DNA of 36,476 bases from assembly GCA_030446765.1 (NCBI GenBank), contig JAUJMR010000023.1, positions 1 through 36,476 of the forward strand, read 5' to 3'. A program made the position numbers and the translations under genes. The notes beneath the pieces were generated by a model that ran no database searches, was not told the origin of the DNA, and saw nothing but the letters and a program-made list of their open reading frames with translations. Source of the stretch: Chloroflexia bacterium. GTDB lineage: Bacteria > Chloroflexota > Chloroflexia > Thermobaculales > Thermobaculaceae. Every line of letters begins with the position of its first letter. The stretch's first letter is position 1. Positions 8,655-16,359 of this stretch are shown in pieces.

Positions 8655-10844
8655 TCAAGAGATCTTCGACACCGCCAGACCACCGGACGCGCGCCGACGA
8701 ACCTCGATCACATCGCGAAGACGCTCCAGCTTCAGCAAGAGCCGGCTTACCACCTCAGCGTCGGCAACATCGACGGTGAACTGCATCGTCACCGTCTGGT
8801 CCTTGTGGTCGAAGGTCTGCACATCGCGCATATTCACGCGCTCATTGGAGATCACCGTGCTCACATCCCGCAGCACGCCCACTCGATCTACGGTGACAAC
8901 CTGAAGCACGACGGAGTACAGTTGCGTCCCGGCGCCGTTCCACGATACGGGAATCAGCCGGGCGGCATCCGCACTGCCGAGGTTCGAGCAATCTCTGCGG
9001 TGGATATTCACCCCGCGCCCTCGCGTCACAAATCCGACGATATCGTCCCCGATCATCGGTGTGCAGCAGCGGGCGAGCGTGGTCAGCAGGTCGCCAACAC
9101 CCATAACCTGCACGTCCGACACCGTGGCGGCGGGCCGTACATGGGTCGGCTCTGAAAGGATATCTTTCTGTTCCTGAGCGACAAGTTTCCCGGCTATCTG
9201 AGATGTCGTGACCGCACCATACCCGACTCCCGCCAAAAAATCGTCCAGCTTCTGATAGATCGGGAACTGCGCGGCGACATCTTCCAGCTTCAGATGATCG
9301 AGGCCAAGGCGCTTCAACTCGCGCTCCAGCATATCTCGCCCGTGCGCGATGTTCTCGGTCCGCTCCTGCTTGCGGAACCACTGCCGGATCTTCTCGCGCG
9401 CGGACGCCGTCCGCACGTAGCCGTGTGCCGAGTTGAGCCAGTCGCGGCTCGGTCCCTGCTTCGCCTTGCTGGTGCGGATCTTCACCACGTCGCCGCTCTG
9501 CAACGCGTAGTCGAGCGGTACGAGCCGCTCGTTCACGGTCGCGCCGACGCAGTGATGGCCAACATCCGAGTGTATGCGATACGCGAAGTCGACAACAGTC
9601 GCCCCACGCGGCATCTCGATAACATCGCCGGTCGGCGTGAACACATAGATGTGCTCCTGGAGCACATCGTTCTTCATCGACTCGACGAACTCCGAGGCGT
9701 CGGCGACGTCGTCGCGCCACTCCAAGAGCTGGCGAAGCCACGCGACCCGGAACTCCGCGGTTGAATCGCGCTTGCTGCGGTCCTTATACCGCCAGTGGGC
9801 GGCGATCCCGTGCTCCGCGACCTCGTGCATGTCGCTCGTGCGTATCTGAATCTCCAGCGGCCGGCCATCGAGCGCGAGCACGGCGGTATGCAGCGAGCGG
9901 TACATGCTTTCCTTCGGCATGGCGATGTAATCATCGAATTCGCCGGGAATGGGGCGCCAGATGCCGTGCACGACCCCAAGCGCCGCGTAGCACTCCATGA
10001 CCTCTTTGGTGACGATCCGAATACCCACCACATCGAAGATCTGGTCGAACGGGCGCTTTTTTTTGTGCATCTTGTTGTAGATGCTGTACAGCCGCTTCTG
10101 CCGCCCGGAGATCTGCGCCTCGATACCTTCCTCGTGCAGGGCCCGCTGGAGGGTGCGGATGATCCGGTCGATGTACTTCTGCCTGCCACCGCCGGACTTG
10201 GTGATCATAGCCGCAAGCTCGCGGCTCTTCTCCGGTTGAAGGACTCGGAAGCTCAGATCCTCCAGCTCACCCTTGAACTCGTGGATTCCCAGGCGGCTCG
10301 CAAGGGGAGCGTAGATCTCCAGCGTCTCGCGCGCTTTCTCGACCTGCTTCTCGCGCGGAACCGCGGAAATTGTTCGCATGTTGTGCAACCGATCCGCGAG
10401 CTTGATGAGCACGACGCGAGGATCCTCAACCATCGCGAGGAACATTTTGCGCAGGTTCTCCGCCTGCGCCTCCTGTTCCCTCCGGCCCCTGTCCTCATCA
10501 GGCGCCAGCCGGATCTTTCCAAGCTTCGTCAGCCCATCCACAAGGCGGCAGACATCGGGCCCGAATCGAGCCTCGATCGCGCCCAGGTCAAGACTGGTAT
10601 CCTCCACCGTATCGTGCAGCAGCGCGGCAACGAGTGCTTGGGCATCCAGCTTGAGATCCGCGAGGATCAGCGCGACCTGGATCGGATGGACGACGAATGG
10701 CTCGCCTGACTGCCGCAGGACGCCCTCGTGCGCCTCGGCAGCCACCGCATACGCGGACGATATCGTTTCGAGCTCGGGATCCGACAGGTAAGTGCCTGCG
10801 GTCTCGAGCAATCTCTCAAGGTCCACGTGTGTTGCCCTTGGCAT
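8655..10844 (-). CDS. rel: bifunctional (p)ppGpp synthetase/hydrolase (RelA/SpoT family)
   Basis: A 729-residue stringent-response enzyme that makes and degrades (p)ppGpp. Domains in order: HD hydrolase (about 25-185, with AALLHDTVEDT and LIKLADRLHNMRT), the RelA/SpoT synthetase domain (about 235-350, with YSIYNKMHKK and FDVVGIRIV), TGS (about 390-450, VFTPTGDVIEMPRGAT), a helical/zinc-finger region around ARCCTPMIGDDIVGF, and a C-terminal ACT domain. The intact HD motif supports hydrolase activity, so this is the bifunctional Rel type. The ATG at 10844 is chosen because family similarity begins at MPRATHVDLERLLETA; upstream codons in the same frame look non-coding and overlap the predicted promoter. 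It is the only stringent-response gene here and is convergent with hspR. Confidence 0.96.
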   Translation of the reverse strand: MPRATHVDLERLLETAGTYLSDPELETISSAYAVAAEAHEGVLRQSGEPFVVHPIQVALILADLKLDAQALVAALLHDTVEDTSLDLGAIEARFGPDVCRLVDGLTKLGKIRLAPDEDRGRREQEAQAENLRKMFLAMVEDPRVVLIKLADRLHNMRTISAVPREKQVEKARETLEIYAPLASRLGIHEFKGELEDLSFRVLQPEKSRELAAMITKSGGGRQKYIDRIIRTLQRALHEEGIEAQISGRQKRLYSIYNKMHKKKRPFDQIFDVVGIRIVTKEVMECYAALGVVHGIWRPIPGEFDDYIAMPKESMYRSLHTAVLALDGRPLEIQIRTSDMHEVAEHGIAAHWRYKDRSKRDSTAEFRVAWLRQLLEWRDDVADASEFVESMKNDVLQEHIYVFTPTGDVIEMPRGATVVDFAYRIHSDVGHHCVGATVNERLVPLDYALQSGDVVKIRTSKAKQGPSRDWLNSAHGYVRTASAREKIRQWFRKQERTENIAHGRDMLERELKRLGLDHLKLEDVAAQFPIYQKLDDFLAGVGYGAVTTSQIAGKLVAQEQKDILSEPTHVRPAATVSDVQVMGVGDLLTTLARCCTPMIGDDIVGFVTRGRGVNIHRRDCSNLGSADAARLIPVSWNGAGTQLYSVVLQVVTVDRVGVLRDVSTVISNERVNMRDVQTFDHKDQTVTMQFTVDVADAEVVSRLLLKLERLRDVIEVRRRASGGLAVSKIS

Positions 10845-10889
10845 ACGGAGCGCTTCGCCGTGCGCATGGTCGAATATTATGGTAGCACC

Positions 10890-10919
10890 ATTATTCGTCA
10901 CTCTTCGGAGCGCTGTCAA
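10890..10919 (-). promoter_or_regulatory. predicted rel promoter with dyad near the start site
   Basis: Read on the minus strand: TTGACA (10919-10914), an 18-nt spacer, and AATAAT (10895-10890), one mismatch from consensus. A small dyad ATGGT-AGC-ACCAT (10879-10891) overlaps the edge of the -10 and the expected start site and could be an operator. The rel ATG is about 45 nt downstream. Confidence 0.55.
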
Positions 10920-11067
10920 CCAAAGCGATGCTACCTTTGGCTTCCTGCCGTGCAGTCTCCGGTTAATGTGGACCTGGCAGGCCAAAAGCCCTCCACCCTA
11001 GAGCAGAGGGAAGTCTACGTATGGCAAGTCGTGGCAGGCGCTGACATGTATCGGTTCGACAACGGCA

Positions 11068-11161
11068 ATGGGCGACGTTGAAGAGGGTCAACGTGGCACG
11101 GACGGTGTGGCCGTGATGGGCACGTTGAAGCCGAGAGTCGTGGCACGGACGGTGTGGCCGT
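11068..11161. repeat. two tandem 47-bp imperfect repeat units
   Basis: Units 11068-11114 and 11115-11161. Each carries an ACGTTGAAG element and ends in an identical 23-bp block (11092-11114 and 11139-11161) that begins CGTGGCACGGACGG. Only two units are present, so it is not a CRISPR array. It lies in the intergenic region upstream of the GNAT gene. Confidence 0.7.
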
Positions 11162-11334
11162 CGATTCAAGGGAGAGGGCGCGACGACTCAGTGGTGTGAC
11201 GCTGCACGGACGCGGCTGGCAGGACCGTTCCGGGATTGACCAAGGCACACATGTGGCCCGCGGACGTGTGCTGATCGGACTTTGACATGACCCTGCGTTG
11301 AAGCCGGTCGGTAGAACAAGAAGAATGTCCTGGC

Positions 11335-11340
11335 TATAAT
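11335..11340 (+). promoter_or_regulatory. -10 element of the GNAT gene
   Basis: A perfect TATAAT about 38 nt upstream of the GTG start. No good -35 lies at 16-19 nt; a TTGACA at 11282-11287 is too far upstream to pair with it. Promoter identity is therefore tentative. Confidence 0.4.
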
Positions 11341-11377
11341 GGGCGGCGGGTTCGAATACCGATTCGGGAGGTTGGCC

Positions 11378-11908
11378 GTGGACACGCTGCGCCTACGTGA
11401 CGCCCGCGAGCTGGACCTGCCGGAGATCGTCGAGATCTATAACTCTACTATCCCGAGCCGCATCGTTTCGGCAGACACCGAGCCGGTCACCGTCGAGCAG
11501 AGAACTGGATGGTTTCGCGAGCATGACCCACGCCGCCGCCCACTCTGGGTGGCCGAGCTGGATGGAAGGGTGGTCGGGTGGCTTTCGCTGGGCGACTTCT
11601 GGGACCGCCGGCCGGCCTACAACGCCACCGCGGAGGTCGGTATCTACGTCAAGGCCGGTCACCGTGGCCGTGGCATCGGCCGAAGACTGATCCAAGAGGC
11701 CATCGAAGGCGCGCCAGCGCTCGGGATCGAGACATTGACCGCCGGAGCCTTCGCCCACAACGAGGCGAGTCTCGCGCTGTTCGAGCGCTTTGGCTTCGAA
11801 AAATGGGCGCACTTCCCGGAGGTAGCAGAACTGGACGGGGTCAATCGCGACCTGGTAGTGCTAGGTTTAAGGGTGGGCGGGCCGGACAGGGCCGCGAGAG
11901 ACCGCTAA
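11378..11908 (+). CDS. GNAT N-acetyltransferase, phosphinothricin acetyltransferase-like
   Basis: A 176-residue GNAT-fold acetyltransferase. It begins LRLRDARELDLPEIVEIYN, a form typical of the PAT/MnaT subgroup (phosphinothricin or methionine-sulfone N-acetylation). The acetyl-CoA pyrophosphate loop is visible as VKAGHRGRGIGRRLI near residues 92-106, followed by AHNEASLALFERFGFE. The GTG at 11378 is chosen over an upstream ATG at 11339 because GGGAGG lies 6 nt before it and the family similarity starts there. The natural substrate cannot be assigned; members acetylate small amines and amino-acid analogues. It stands alone upstream of the rpmH operon. Confidence 0.85.
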   Translation: MDTLRLRDARELDLPEIVEIYNSTIPSRIVSADTEPVTVEQRTGWFREHDPRRRPLWVAELDGRVVGWLSLGDFWDRRPAYNATAEVGIYVKAGHRGRGIGRRLIQEAIEGAPALGIETLTAGAFAHNEASLALFERFGFEKWAHFPEVAELDGVNRDLVVLGLRVGGPDRAARDR

Positions 11909-12252
11909 CGAGACAGTTTCCCAGGCTCCATGCTCCGGACTCAGACTCTCCAGGCATCCGGTATCTTCCGGTTTCCGACGATCCACCGTTCACCGGCCGG
12001 AGTCCACCATCACTCATCCAGACCACCCCTTGCGGCCACACGGACTGAACTATGGTGACCAATGAAGCTGGTTCGAGTGCCGCCGCCTCCAGTTTGCTCG
12101 AACGCGTGCTGCCGGTCCCTGCAGTGCCGCAGCGGGACGCGGTCTGCAGCAAGAACACTAACCAACAGACACCACGCGGCCGTTTGACACGCCTGCGAAA
12201 AGGCAAGTATAATCCCGTAACATAACACCCTATTTCAGAGGAAAGATGGCAA
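11909..12252. other. intergenic region upstream of rpmH
   Basis: No gene recognised in 344 nt. The right part contains the rpmH promoter at 12184-12213. I looked for DnaA boxes and a replication origin, as rpmH often lies next to dnaA, and saw none. Confidence 0.5.
12184..12213 (+). promoter_or_regulatory. rpmH operon promoter
   Basis: Perfect TTGACA (12184-12189) and TATAAT (12208-12213) separated by 18 nt, about 40 nt upstream of the rpmH ATG. This is the strongest promoter match in the window along with that of lexA, and fits a ribosomal-protein operon. Confidence 0.88.
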
Positions 12253-12396
12253 ATGCCAAAGCGGACTTATCAACCAAAGAAGCGGCCCCGCCTGCGCGAG
12301 CATGGCTTTCTGGCACGCATGAAGACCCGTAGTGGTCGCGCGGTTATCAGCGCCCGCAGACGCAAGGGTCGCAAGCGCCTCTCGGTGAGCGACTGA
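12253..12396 (+). CDS. rpmH: 50S ribosomal protein L34
   Basis: A 47-residue, very basic ribosomal protein of the large subunit. The sequence starts [19 protein letters not shown] and continues with the family signature [27 protein letters not shown] lies at 12238-12245 ahead of the ATG at 12253. An ATG at 12246 is out of frame and is not the start. It heads the conserved rpmH-rnpA-yidD-yidC-jag order found near the replication origin in many bacteria. Confidence 0.97.
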   Translation: MPKRTYQPKKRPRLREHGFLARMKTRSGRAVISARRRKGRKRLSVSD

Positions 12397-12411
12397 TAAC
12401 GCGCCCGCGCG

Positions 12412-12759
12412 GTGTTCCCTCGAGAATTGCGCCTGCATGAAGCAGCCGCCTGGCGGCACGTTCGGCGTCGAGGCCGGTGCGCGCGGGGGCGGCACATCGT
12501 AATATGCGTCGCACGCTCCGACCGGGAAAGCTACGGCTTCTCGACAACTAAGGGCTTCGGCAGCGCGATTCGCCGTAACAAGGCAAGGCGCAGGTTGCGG
12601 GAGGCCTTTCGCTGTGTCTATGGCGTCCAGCCCCACCCCTTGGCAGTGACGGGAACGGCTTATCCAACGTCGCTTGATTTGGACTTCGCGGCGTTGTGCG
12701 CGATCGTTCAGGCTCAATTGGAAGAACTCGGGCTGACAGTCCGAGCCGTGCAGGAGTAG
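12412..12759 (+). CDS. rnpA: ribonuclease P protein component
   Basis: A 115-residue basic protein that assists the RNase P RNA in cleaving tRNA 5' leaders. It has the family start FPRELRLHEAAAWRHVRRRG and the RNR-type signature as FGSAIRRNKARRRLREAFR, a slightly divergent form. The GTG at 12412 lies 15 nt after the rpmH stop and gives the family's usual N-terminus. It overlaps nothing, and yidD starts 8 nt after its stop. No rnpB RNA was recognised in this window. Confidence 0.95.
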   Translation: MFPRELRLHEAAAWRHVRRRGRCARGRHIVICVARSDRESYGFSTTKGFGSAIRRNKARRRLREAFRCVYGVQPHPLAVTGTAYPTSLDLDFAALCAIVQAQLEELGLTVRAVQE

Positions 12760-12767
12760 GCGAGCAG

Positions 12768-12977
12768 ATGCGATACGCCGCGATGGGTTTGATCCGCGTC
12801 TACCAGTTGACGCTGTCGAAAATGCTGCCGCCGTCCTGTCGCTTCTACCCAAGCTGCTCTCAATATGGATATGAAGCCTTTCAGAAGTATGGTATCTTCA
12901 AGGGTGGATGGCTTACCGCATGGCGCATCCTCCGCTGCAACCCGTGGACGCAGGGTGGCCACGATCCCATACCATGA
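12768..12977 (+). CDS. yidD: membrane protein insertion efficiency factor YidD
   Basis: A 69-residue protein of the YidD family. It shows the hallmark segment PPSCRFYPSCSQYGYEAF, the KYGIFKGGWLTAWRILRCNPW region and the terminal GGHDPIP. An amphipathic N-terminus (LIRVYQLTLSKML) should associate with the inner face of the membrane. YidD aids YidC-dependent insertion in a way not fully understood. The ATG at 12768 is chosen because the family similarity begins there; GGAG lies upstream, inside the end of rnpA. Confidence 0.95.
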   Translation: MRYAAMGLIRVYQLTLSKMLPPSCRFYPSCSQYGYEAFQKYGIFKGGWLTAWRILRCNPWTQGGHDPIP

Positions 12978-13002
12978 TGAATAGGTGTATTAGGAGACGT
13001 AC

Positions 13003-14124
13003 TTGACAGTTCTCGCGTGGGCTTTTCCGGGCTGGAACCAGCTCGTCGGCGTTATTAGCGAAGGTCTGCTCTTCCTCTATGGGTTGACAGGCAACGGTGG
13101 TATCGCGATCATCCTGTTCACCATTCTGGTGAAAACGCTCTTTATCCCGCTCACGCTGCCCGCCCTGCGCAATTCTCGTCGCCAGCAGGAGCTTGCGCCG
13201 CAGGTCAAGGAGATCATGCGAAAGCACGGCAAGGATCGTGCAGCCGCGAGCGCGGAGCAGATGGCGCTCTACCGGCAGTACGGCTTTAACCCTCTTGCCG
13301 GCTGCCTCCCGACGCTCGTCCAGATCCCGGTCTTCTTCGCGCTGTACACGGCGATCCGTAGGCTGGAAGCCTCCGAAATGGGACTCGACAGCTTTCTGTG
13401 GATACCCCGTATCGCCGACAACGACCCGTACTTCCTGATCCCAGTTATCGCCGCTGTCGCCCAGTTCTTCCAGACGCGTATGGCGATGCAAACCCGGGAC
13501 AAGGTCATCGACGCGCAGCAGAAGCAGATGAACATGATGATGCAGTTCATGCCCCTGATGGTCATCGTGTTCGGCATCAACTTCCCCGCAGGGGCGGTGC
13601 TGTACTGGGCGGTTTCCAGCCTCTTCAGCGCCGTGCAGCAGTTCTTCATTACCGGCTGGGGCTCGCTGAGCGACCTCTTCCCGTTCCTCCCGCGGAAGCA
13701 AACGAAAAGCTTCCTGCCGCCCCCAAAAGCCGCGCATGAGGTGTCCACAAAGCCTGGTTTCATGCAACGGATGCAGGAGCGCATGATGGAGGCGCAACAA
13801 CAACAGCAGGAGAAACAGCAGCAAAGCGAGGGTGCAGGCAAGCAAGCACTCGTAAATCAGGAGGCTGCCCCTAAACTCGCCGCCCCTGCGGAGACCGTGC
13901 CCGAGGTGACCGTGCCGCAGGGCAATAAGTACACCGAGGATGCCTGGCAACTGCCGGGCGCGGCGGGCACCATCGGCAGAACGGTCGCAACCTTCAACGC
14001 GAACGGCAACGGGAGTCGTGCGGTGGCGGTGAATGGAACCGCAACCAAACCGGCCCGCCGGCAGAGTCAGAGACAGGTAAACCGAAACGGCAGCAAGAAG
14101 AAGCCGCGGTCCGGACGGCAGTAG
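13003..14124 (+). CDS. yidC: membrane protein insertase YidC (short, Gram-positive type)
   Basis: A 373-residue Oxa1/YidC/Alb3 insertase. It has no large periplasmic domain, so it is the short form. Predicted membrane segments are at about residues 15-28, 33-52, 105-122, 144-160 and 182-210. The conserved positive residue of the first core helix is Lys44 (ILFTILVKTLFIPLTL) where most homologues have Arg. The helical cytoplasmic hairpin follows (RRQQELAPQVKEIMRK). The C-terminus is long, with a Gln-rich run (residues ~265-275) and a basic tail ending KKKPRSGRQ, likely for ribosome contact. The TTG at 13003 is chosen for its AGGAG 6 nt upstream. No signal peptide lipobox is seen. Confidence 0.96.
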   Translation: MTVLAWAFPGWNQLVGVISEGLLFLYGLTGNGGIAIILFTILVKTLFIPLTLPALRNSRRQQELAPQVKEIMRKHGKDRAAASAEQMALYRQYGFNPLAGCLPTLVQIPVFFALYTAIRRLEASEMGLDSFLWIPRIADNDPYFLIPVIAAVAQFFQTRMAMQTRDKVIDAQQKQMNMMMQFMPLMVIVFGINFPAGAVLYWAVSSLFSAVQQFFITGWGSLSDLFPFLPRKQTKSFLPPPKAAHEVSTKPGFMQRMQERMMEAQQQQQEKQQQSEGAGKQALVNQEAAPKLAAPAETVPEVTVPQGNKYTEDAWQLPGAAGTIGRTVATFNANGNGSRAVAVNGTATKPARRQSQRQVNRNGSKKKPRSGRQ

Positions 14125-14142
14125 AGCGAACCGAGGTCTGCT

Positions 14143-14877
14143 TTGAACAGTATTCGGAGCGTGGAAATATCGGCGACCACCGTCGATGAAGCCATCGATC
14201 TTGCCCTGGACCAGTTGGGGCTCAGCATCGATGACGTTGAGGTCGAGGTGCTACGGCAGCCGGACGAGCCGGATGAGCACGGCTTCGTCACCGACGAAGC
14301 TCTCATATCGGTAAGTGCGCGTTCTGCCCCGGCACTGCAACGACCCGCACGTGTACGCGGGGCGCAGCGCTCCAGCAGCCGGCGGGAACTCACCCCTGGC
14401 GAGCGCATGCACATCTCGCAGGTCGGCCAGGAGGCGCTCAGCGATCTGCTCCACCACCTCGGCCTGATCGCGAGCAGTCGCGTCGATCCGGCTAGCGTGA
14501 ACACCGCACAGGCCGATGCACCGGTCGTGCTAGAGGTCGAAGGGGAGGATCTCGGGGTACTGATCGGCAAGCGCGGCGAGAACCTCGACGCGCTGCAGTA
14601 CATCCTCAACCTGATGGTGCAGAAATGGGTCGGCACATGGCCGAATGTCAGCGTTGATGTCGCCGGCTATCGCGCCCGGCGTGAAGAAGTGTTGGATCAG
14701 CTCGCGAAGCGCATGGTTCGCCGTGTCGTGGAAACCCAGCAGCCGTTCACCTTCGAGCCAATGCCGCCGCGCGAACGCCGAATCGTCCACCTTGCCATCC
14801 AGGACGACGATCGGGTCGTGACCGAGAGTCTGGGAGAAGGCGATGAGCGCCGGGTGGTGATCTACCCTGCCGAGTGA
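14143..14877 (+). CDS. jag: Jag (KhpB/EloR)-type RNA-binding protein
   Basis: A 244-residue protein with three domains: Jag-N (about residues 5-38, VEISATTVDEAIDLAL), a KH domain (about 125-175) with the RNA-contacting loop IGKRGENLDALQ, and an R3H domain (about 180-240) with PMPPRERRIVHLAIQ. Family members bind RNA and affect cell-wall synthesis and cell elongation in Firmicutes. The linker (residues ~60-90) is rich in Arg and Ser. It starts with TTG at 14143, 18 nt after yidC, with a modest GAGG site upstream, consistent with the same operon. Confidence 0.94.
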   Translation: MNSIRSVEISATTVDEAIDLALDQLGLSIDDVEVEVLRQPDEPDEHGFVTDEALISVSARSAPALQRPARVRGAQRSSSRRELTPGERMHISQVGQEALSDLLHHLGLIASSRVDPASVNTAQADAPVVLEVEGEDLGVLIGKRGENLDALQYILNLMVQKWVGTWPNVSVDVAGYRARREEVLDQLAKRMVRRVVETQQPFTFEPMPPRERRIVHLAIQDDDRVVTESLGEGDERRVVIYPAE

Positions 14878-14893
14878 CGAGTCTCGCGCCGGT

Positions 14894-15748
14894 GTGCCCG
14901 ACCTGCTCGTTGTCGGCCATGTGAGCAAGGACCTCCACGAGGGGGGAACGTATAGCTTAGGTGGGACCGCGACCTATGCGGGACTGCTGGGGGCGCGACT
15001 CGACCTGCGGACCGCGATTGTCACCAGTTACGGCCCGGACCTTGATGCCCTGCCTGCGCTTGACGGCATCAGTATCGCCTCAAAGACCTCACCGACCTCA
15101 ACCACCTTTCGCAATCTGTACAGCGGCGCGGTGCGTACGCAAATCATCTCCGGCGTTGCCGCGCCACTAACCATCGTCGACGTAACCATCGTCGACGTTC
15201 CCGAGGAGTGGCGTGAGAGCCGCGTCGTGCTCCTGGGTCCGGTCGCGGGTGAGATTACGAACGACCTCTTTCACGCGTTCGGCACGTCACTTCTAGGGGT
15301 GACACCACAGGGCATGATGCGAGCCTGGAACGAGGCGGGAGAGGTCCACGCCGTACCCTGGGAACCAGATGAGAACCTCCTCCGACAGGTAGATGTGCTG
15401 GTGTTGAGCGAGGATGACCTATCGACGCACGACGCGTTAGAACGGTACATTAGGACGGTACACATCGTCGCGCTCACGCACGAAGCACGTGGTGCCACGG
15501 TGTATATCGATGGCAAGCCTCGCACGTTTCCCGCGTACGCCTGCGCCCCGGTGGAGCCGACCGGTGCTGGCGATACCTTCGCAGCCGCGTTTCTCGTCGA
15601 GCTCGAGGCAACGAACGATATCGAGCGTGCGGCGTACTTCGCCAACAGCGCCGCGTCGCTGGTCATCGAGGGGGCAGGCACATCCACCGTACCAACGCGC
15701 GCACAGATCGAGCAACGCGTCGGCACGAGGCAGTTCCTTACGCAGTAG
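14894..15748 (+). CDS. PfkB-family carbohydrate kinase-like protein
   Basis: A 284-residue ribokinase-like protein. It starts PDLLVVGHVSKDLHEGGTYS with the GGTATYAG di-glycine region, and ends with the phosphotransfer motif PTGAGDTFAAAF (catalytic Asp in GAGD). It is shorter than sugar kinases such as ribokinase (about 300-310), and the central lid region looks reduced. The substrate is unknown; a sugar or nucleoside is expected. The GTG at 14894 starts 16 nt after jag, so it probably belongs to the same transcript. DUF167 follows after 5 nt. Confidence 0.83.
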   Translation: MPDLLVVGHVSKDLHEGGTYSLGGTATYAGLLGARLDLRTAIVTSYGPDLDALPALDGISIASKTSPTSTTFRNLYSGAVRTQIISGVAAPLTIVDVTIVDVPEEWRESRVVLLGPVAGEITNDLFHAFGTSLLGVTPQGMMRAWNEAGEVHAVPWEPDENLLRQVDVLVLSEDDLSTHDALERYIRTVHIVALTHEARGATVYIDGKPRTFPAYACAPVEPTGAGDTFAAAFLVELEATNDIERAAYFANSAASLVIEGAGTSTVPTRAQIEQRVGTRQFLTQ

Positions 15749-15753
15749 ACACG

Positions 15754-16164
15754 GTGGGCTCCAGCTTCTACCTGCTCAATCCCGACGAGTTGGTCTTACG
15801 GGTGCGCGTACAGCCCGGCGCGAAACAGCCGCGAATCGAACGCAGTAACGGTGAGCTGTACGTACGGCTTCGGGCCAAGCCGGTAGAGGGCGCTGCGAAC
15901 ACCGCGTTGATTGCATTGCTCGCCACGATGACCGGCGTGCCAAAGAGCCGGATCACCATCCTGCGCGGGGATACGGCCCGCCGAAAGCTGTTGCGGGTGA
16001 GCACTCCCGCCCCAGAAGACGCCCTGGCCAAGCTGGAGCGCTCGCTAGCACCCCTCAACGCGACTGATACGGACCTCCGGCTGAACCCTAGGGCATCTGT
16101 CATTCCGAGCGTGCGAGGAATCCGTGGTCAAGGGGCACGGTTTCCCTCACCGCGTTCGGGATGA
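15754..16164 (+). CDS. DUF167 (YggU) family protein with repeat-encoded C-terminus
   Basis: A 136-residue protein. Residues ~8-92 are the DUF167/YggU fold, with LRVRVQPGAKQPRIE, LRAKPVEGAANTALI and ILRGDTARRKLLRV. The function of the family is unknown. DUF167 proteins are usually near 100 residues. The excess is explained here: the last ~22 residues (from SVIPSVRGIRGQG) are read from the palindromic repeat at 16099-16165, and the stop codon is the TGA inside its GATGAC end. So the repeat appears to have been inserted at, and replaced, the original end of the gene. The start is GTG at 15754, 5 nt after the kinase stop. Confidence 0.85.
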   Translation: MGSSFYLLNPDELVLRVRVQPGAKQPRIERSNGELYVRLRAKPVEGAANTALIALLATMTGVPKSRITILRGDTARRKLLRVSTPAPEDALAKLERSLAPLNATDTDLRLNPRASVIPSVRGIRGQGARFPSPRSG

Positions 16165-16165
16165 C
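16099..16165. repeat. interspersed imperfect palindrome, copy 2
   Basis: About 67 bp, same orientation as copy 1 at 8540. The left arm GTCATTCCGAGCG through GAGGAATCC and right arm TTTCCCTCACCGCG to CGGGATGAC are imperfect complements. The copy lies inside the 3' end of the DUF167 gene and supplies its stop codon. The following 194 nt up to 16359 hold nothing I can recognise. Confidence 0.75.
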
Positions 16166-16359
16166 ACCGCACTCTGGTTGAAGCGGATTGCGCATCAGTG
16201 ATTCAACCAGGAGACCGTGTACGCCGACACGGGCAGACTCCAGCAGATAAGGTCGTCCTGACAGGGTTGCTGCCTGTGCGTGGCCACCTCGCACGCTCGC
16301 CATATCGCACCATCGCCACGGACGGCGGCCCATCGGCACGGCTACGAGTGCGCTAGTCC

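Larger units (their letters stand above)
10845..11377. other. intergenic region between divergent rel and GNAT genes
   Basis: No coding gene recognised in 533 nt. It holds the rel promoter (minus strand), a tandem duplication at 11068-11161 and a -10-like element for the GNAT gene. Short open frames on either strand lack ribosome sites and similarity. Confidence 0.5.

Noticed and set aside
11068..11161. Possible CRISPR repeats
   Set aside because: Only two units are present and the spacer-like parts are themselves similar. No cas gene is nearby; the Cas4-like domain at 30.9 kb is part of a TM0106-type fusion.
11345..11375. A GGTTCGAATACC segment resembling a tRNA T-loop
   Set aside because: The flanking bases do not pair into a T-stem and no acceptor or anticodon arm fits nearby. 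It lies in the leader of the GNAT gene.
11909..12252. Replication origin next to rpmH
   Set aside because: No dnaA gene, DnaA-box cluster or AT-rich unwinding region was seen; the region holds only a promoter.
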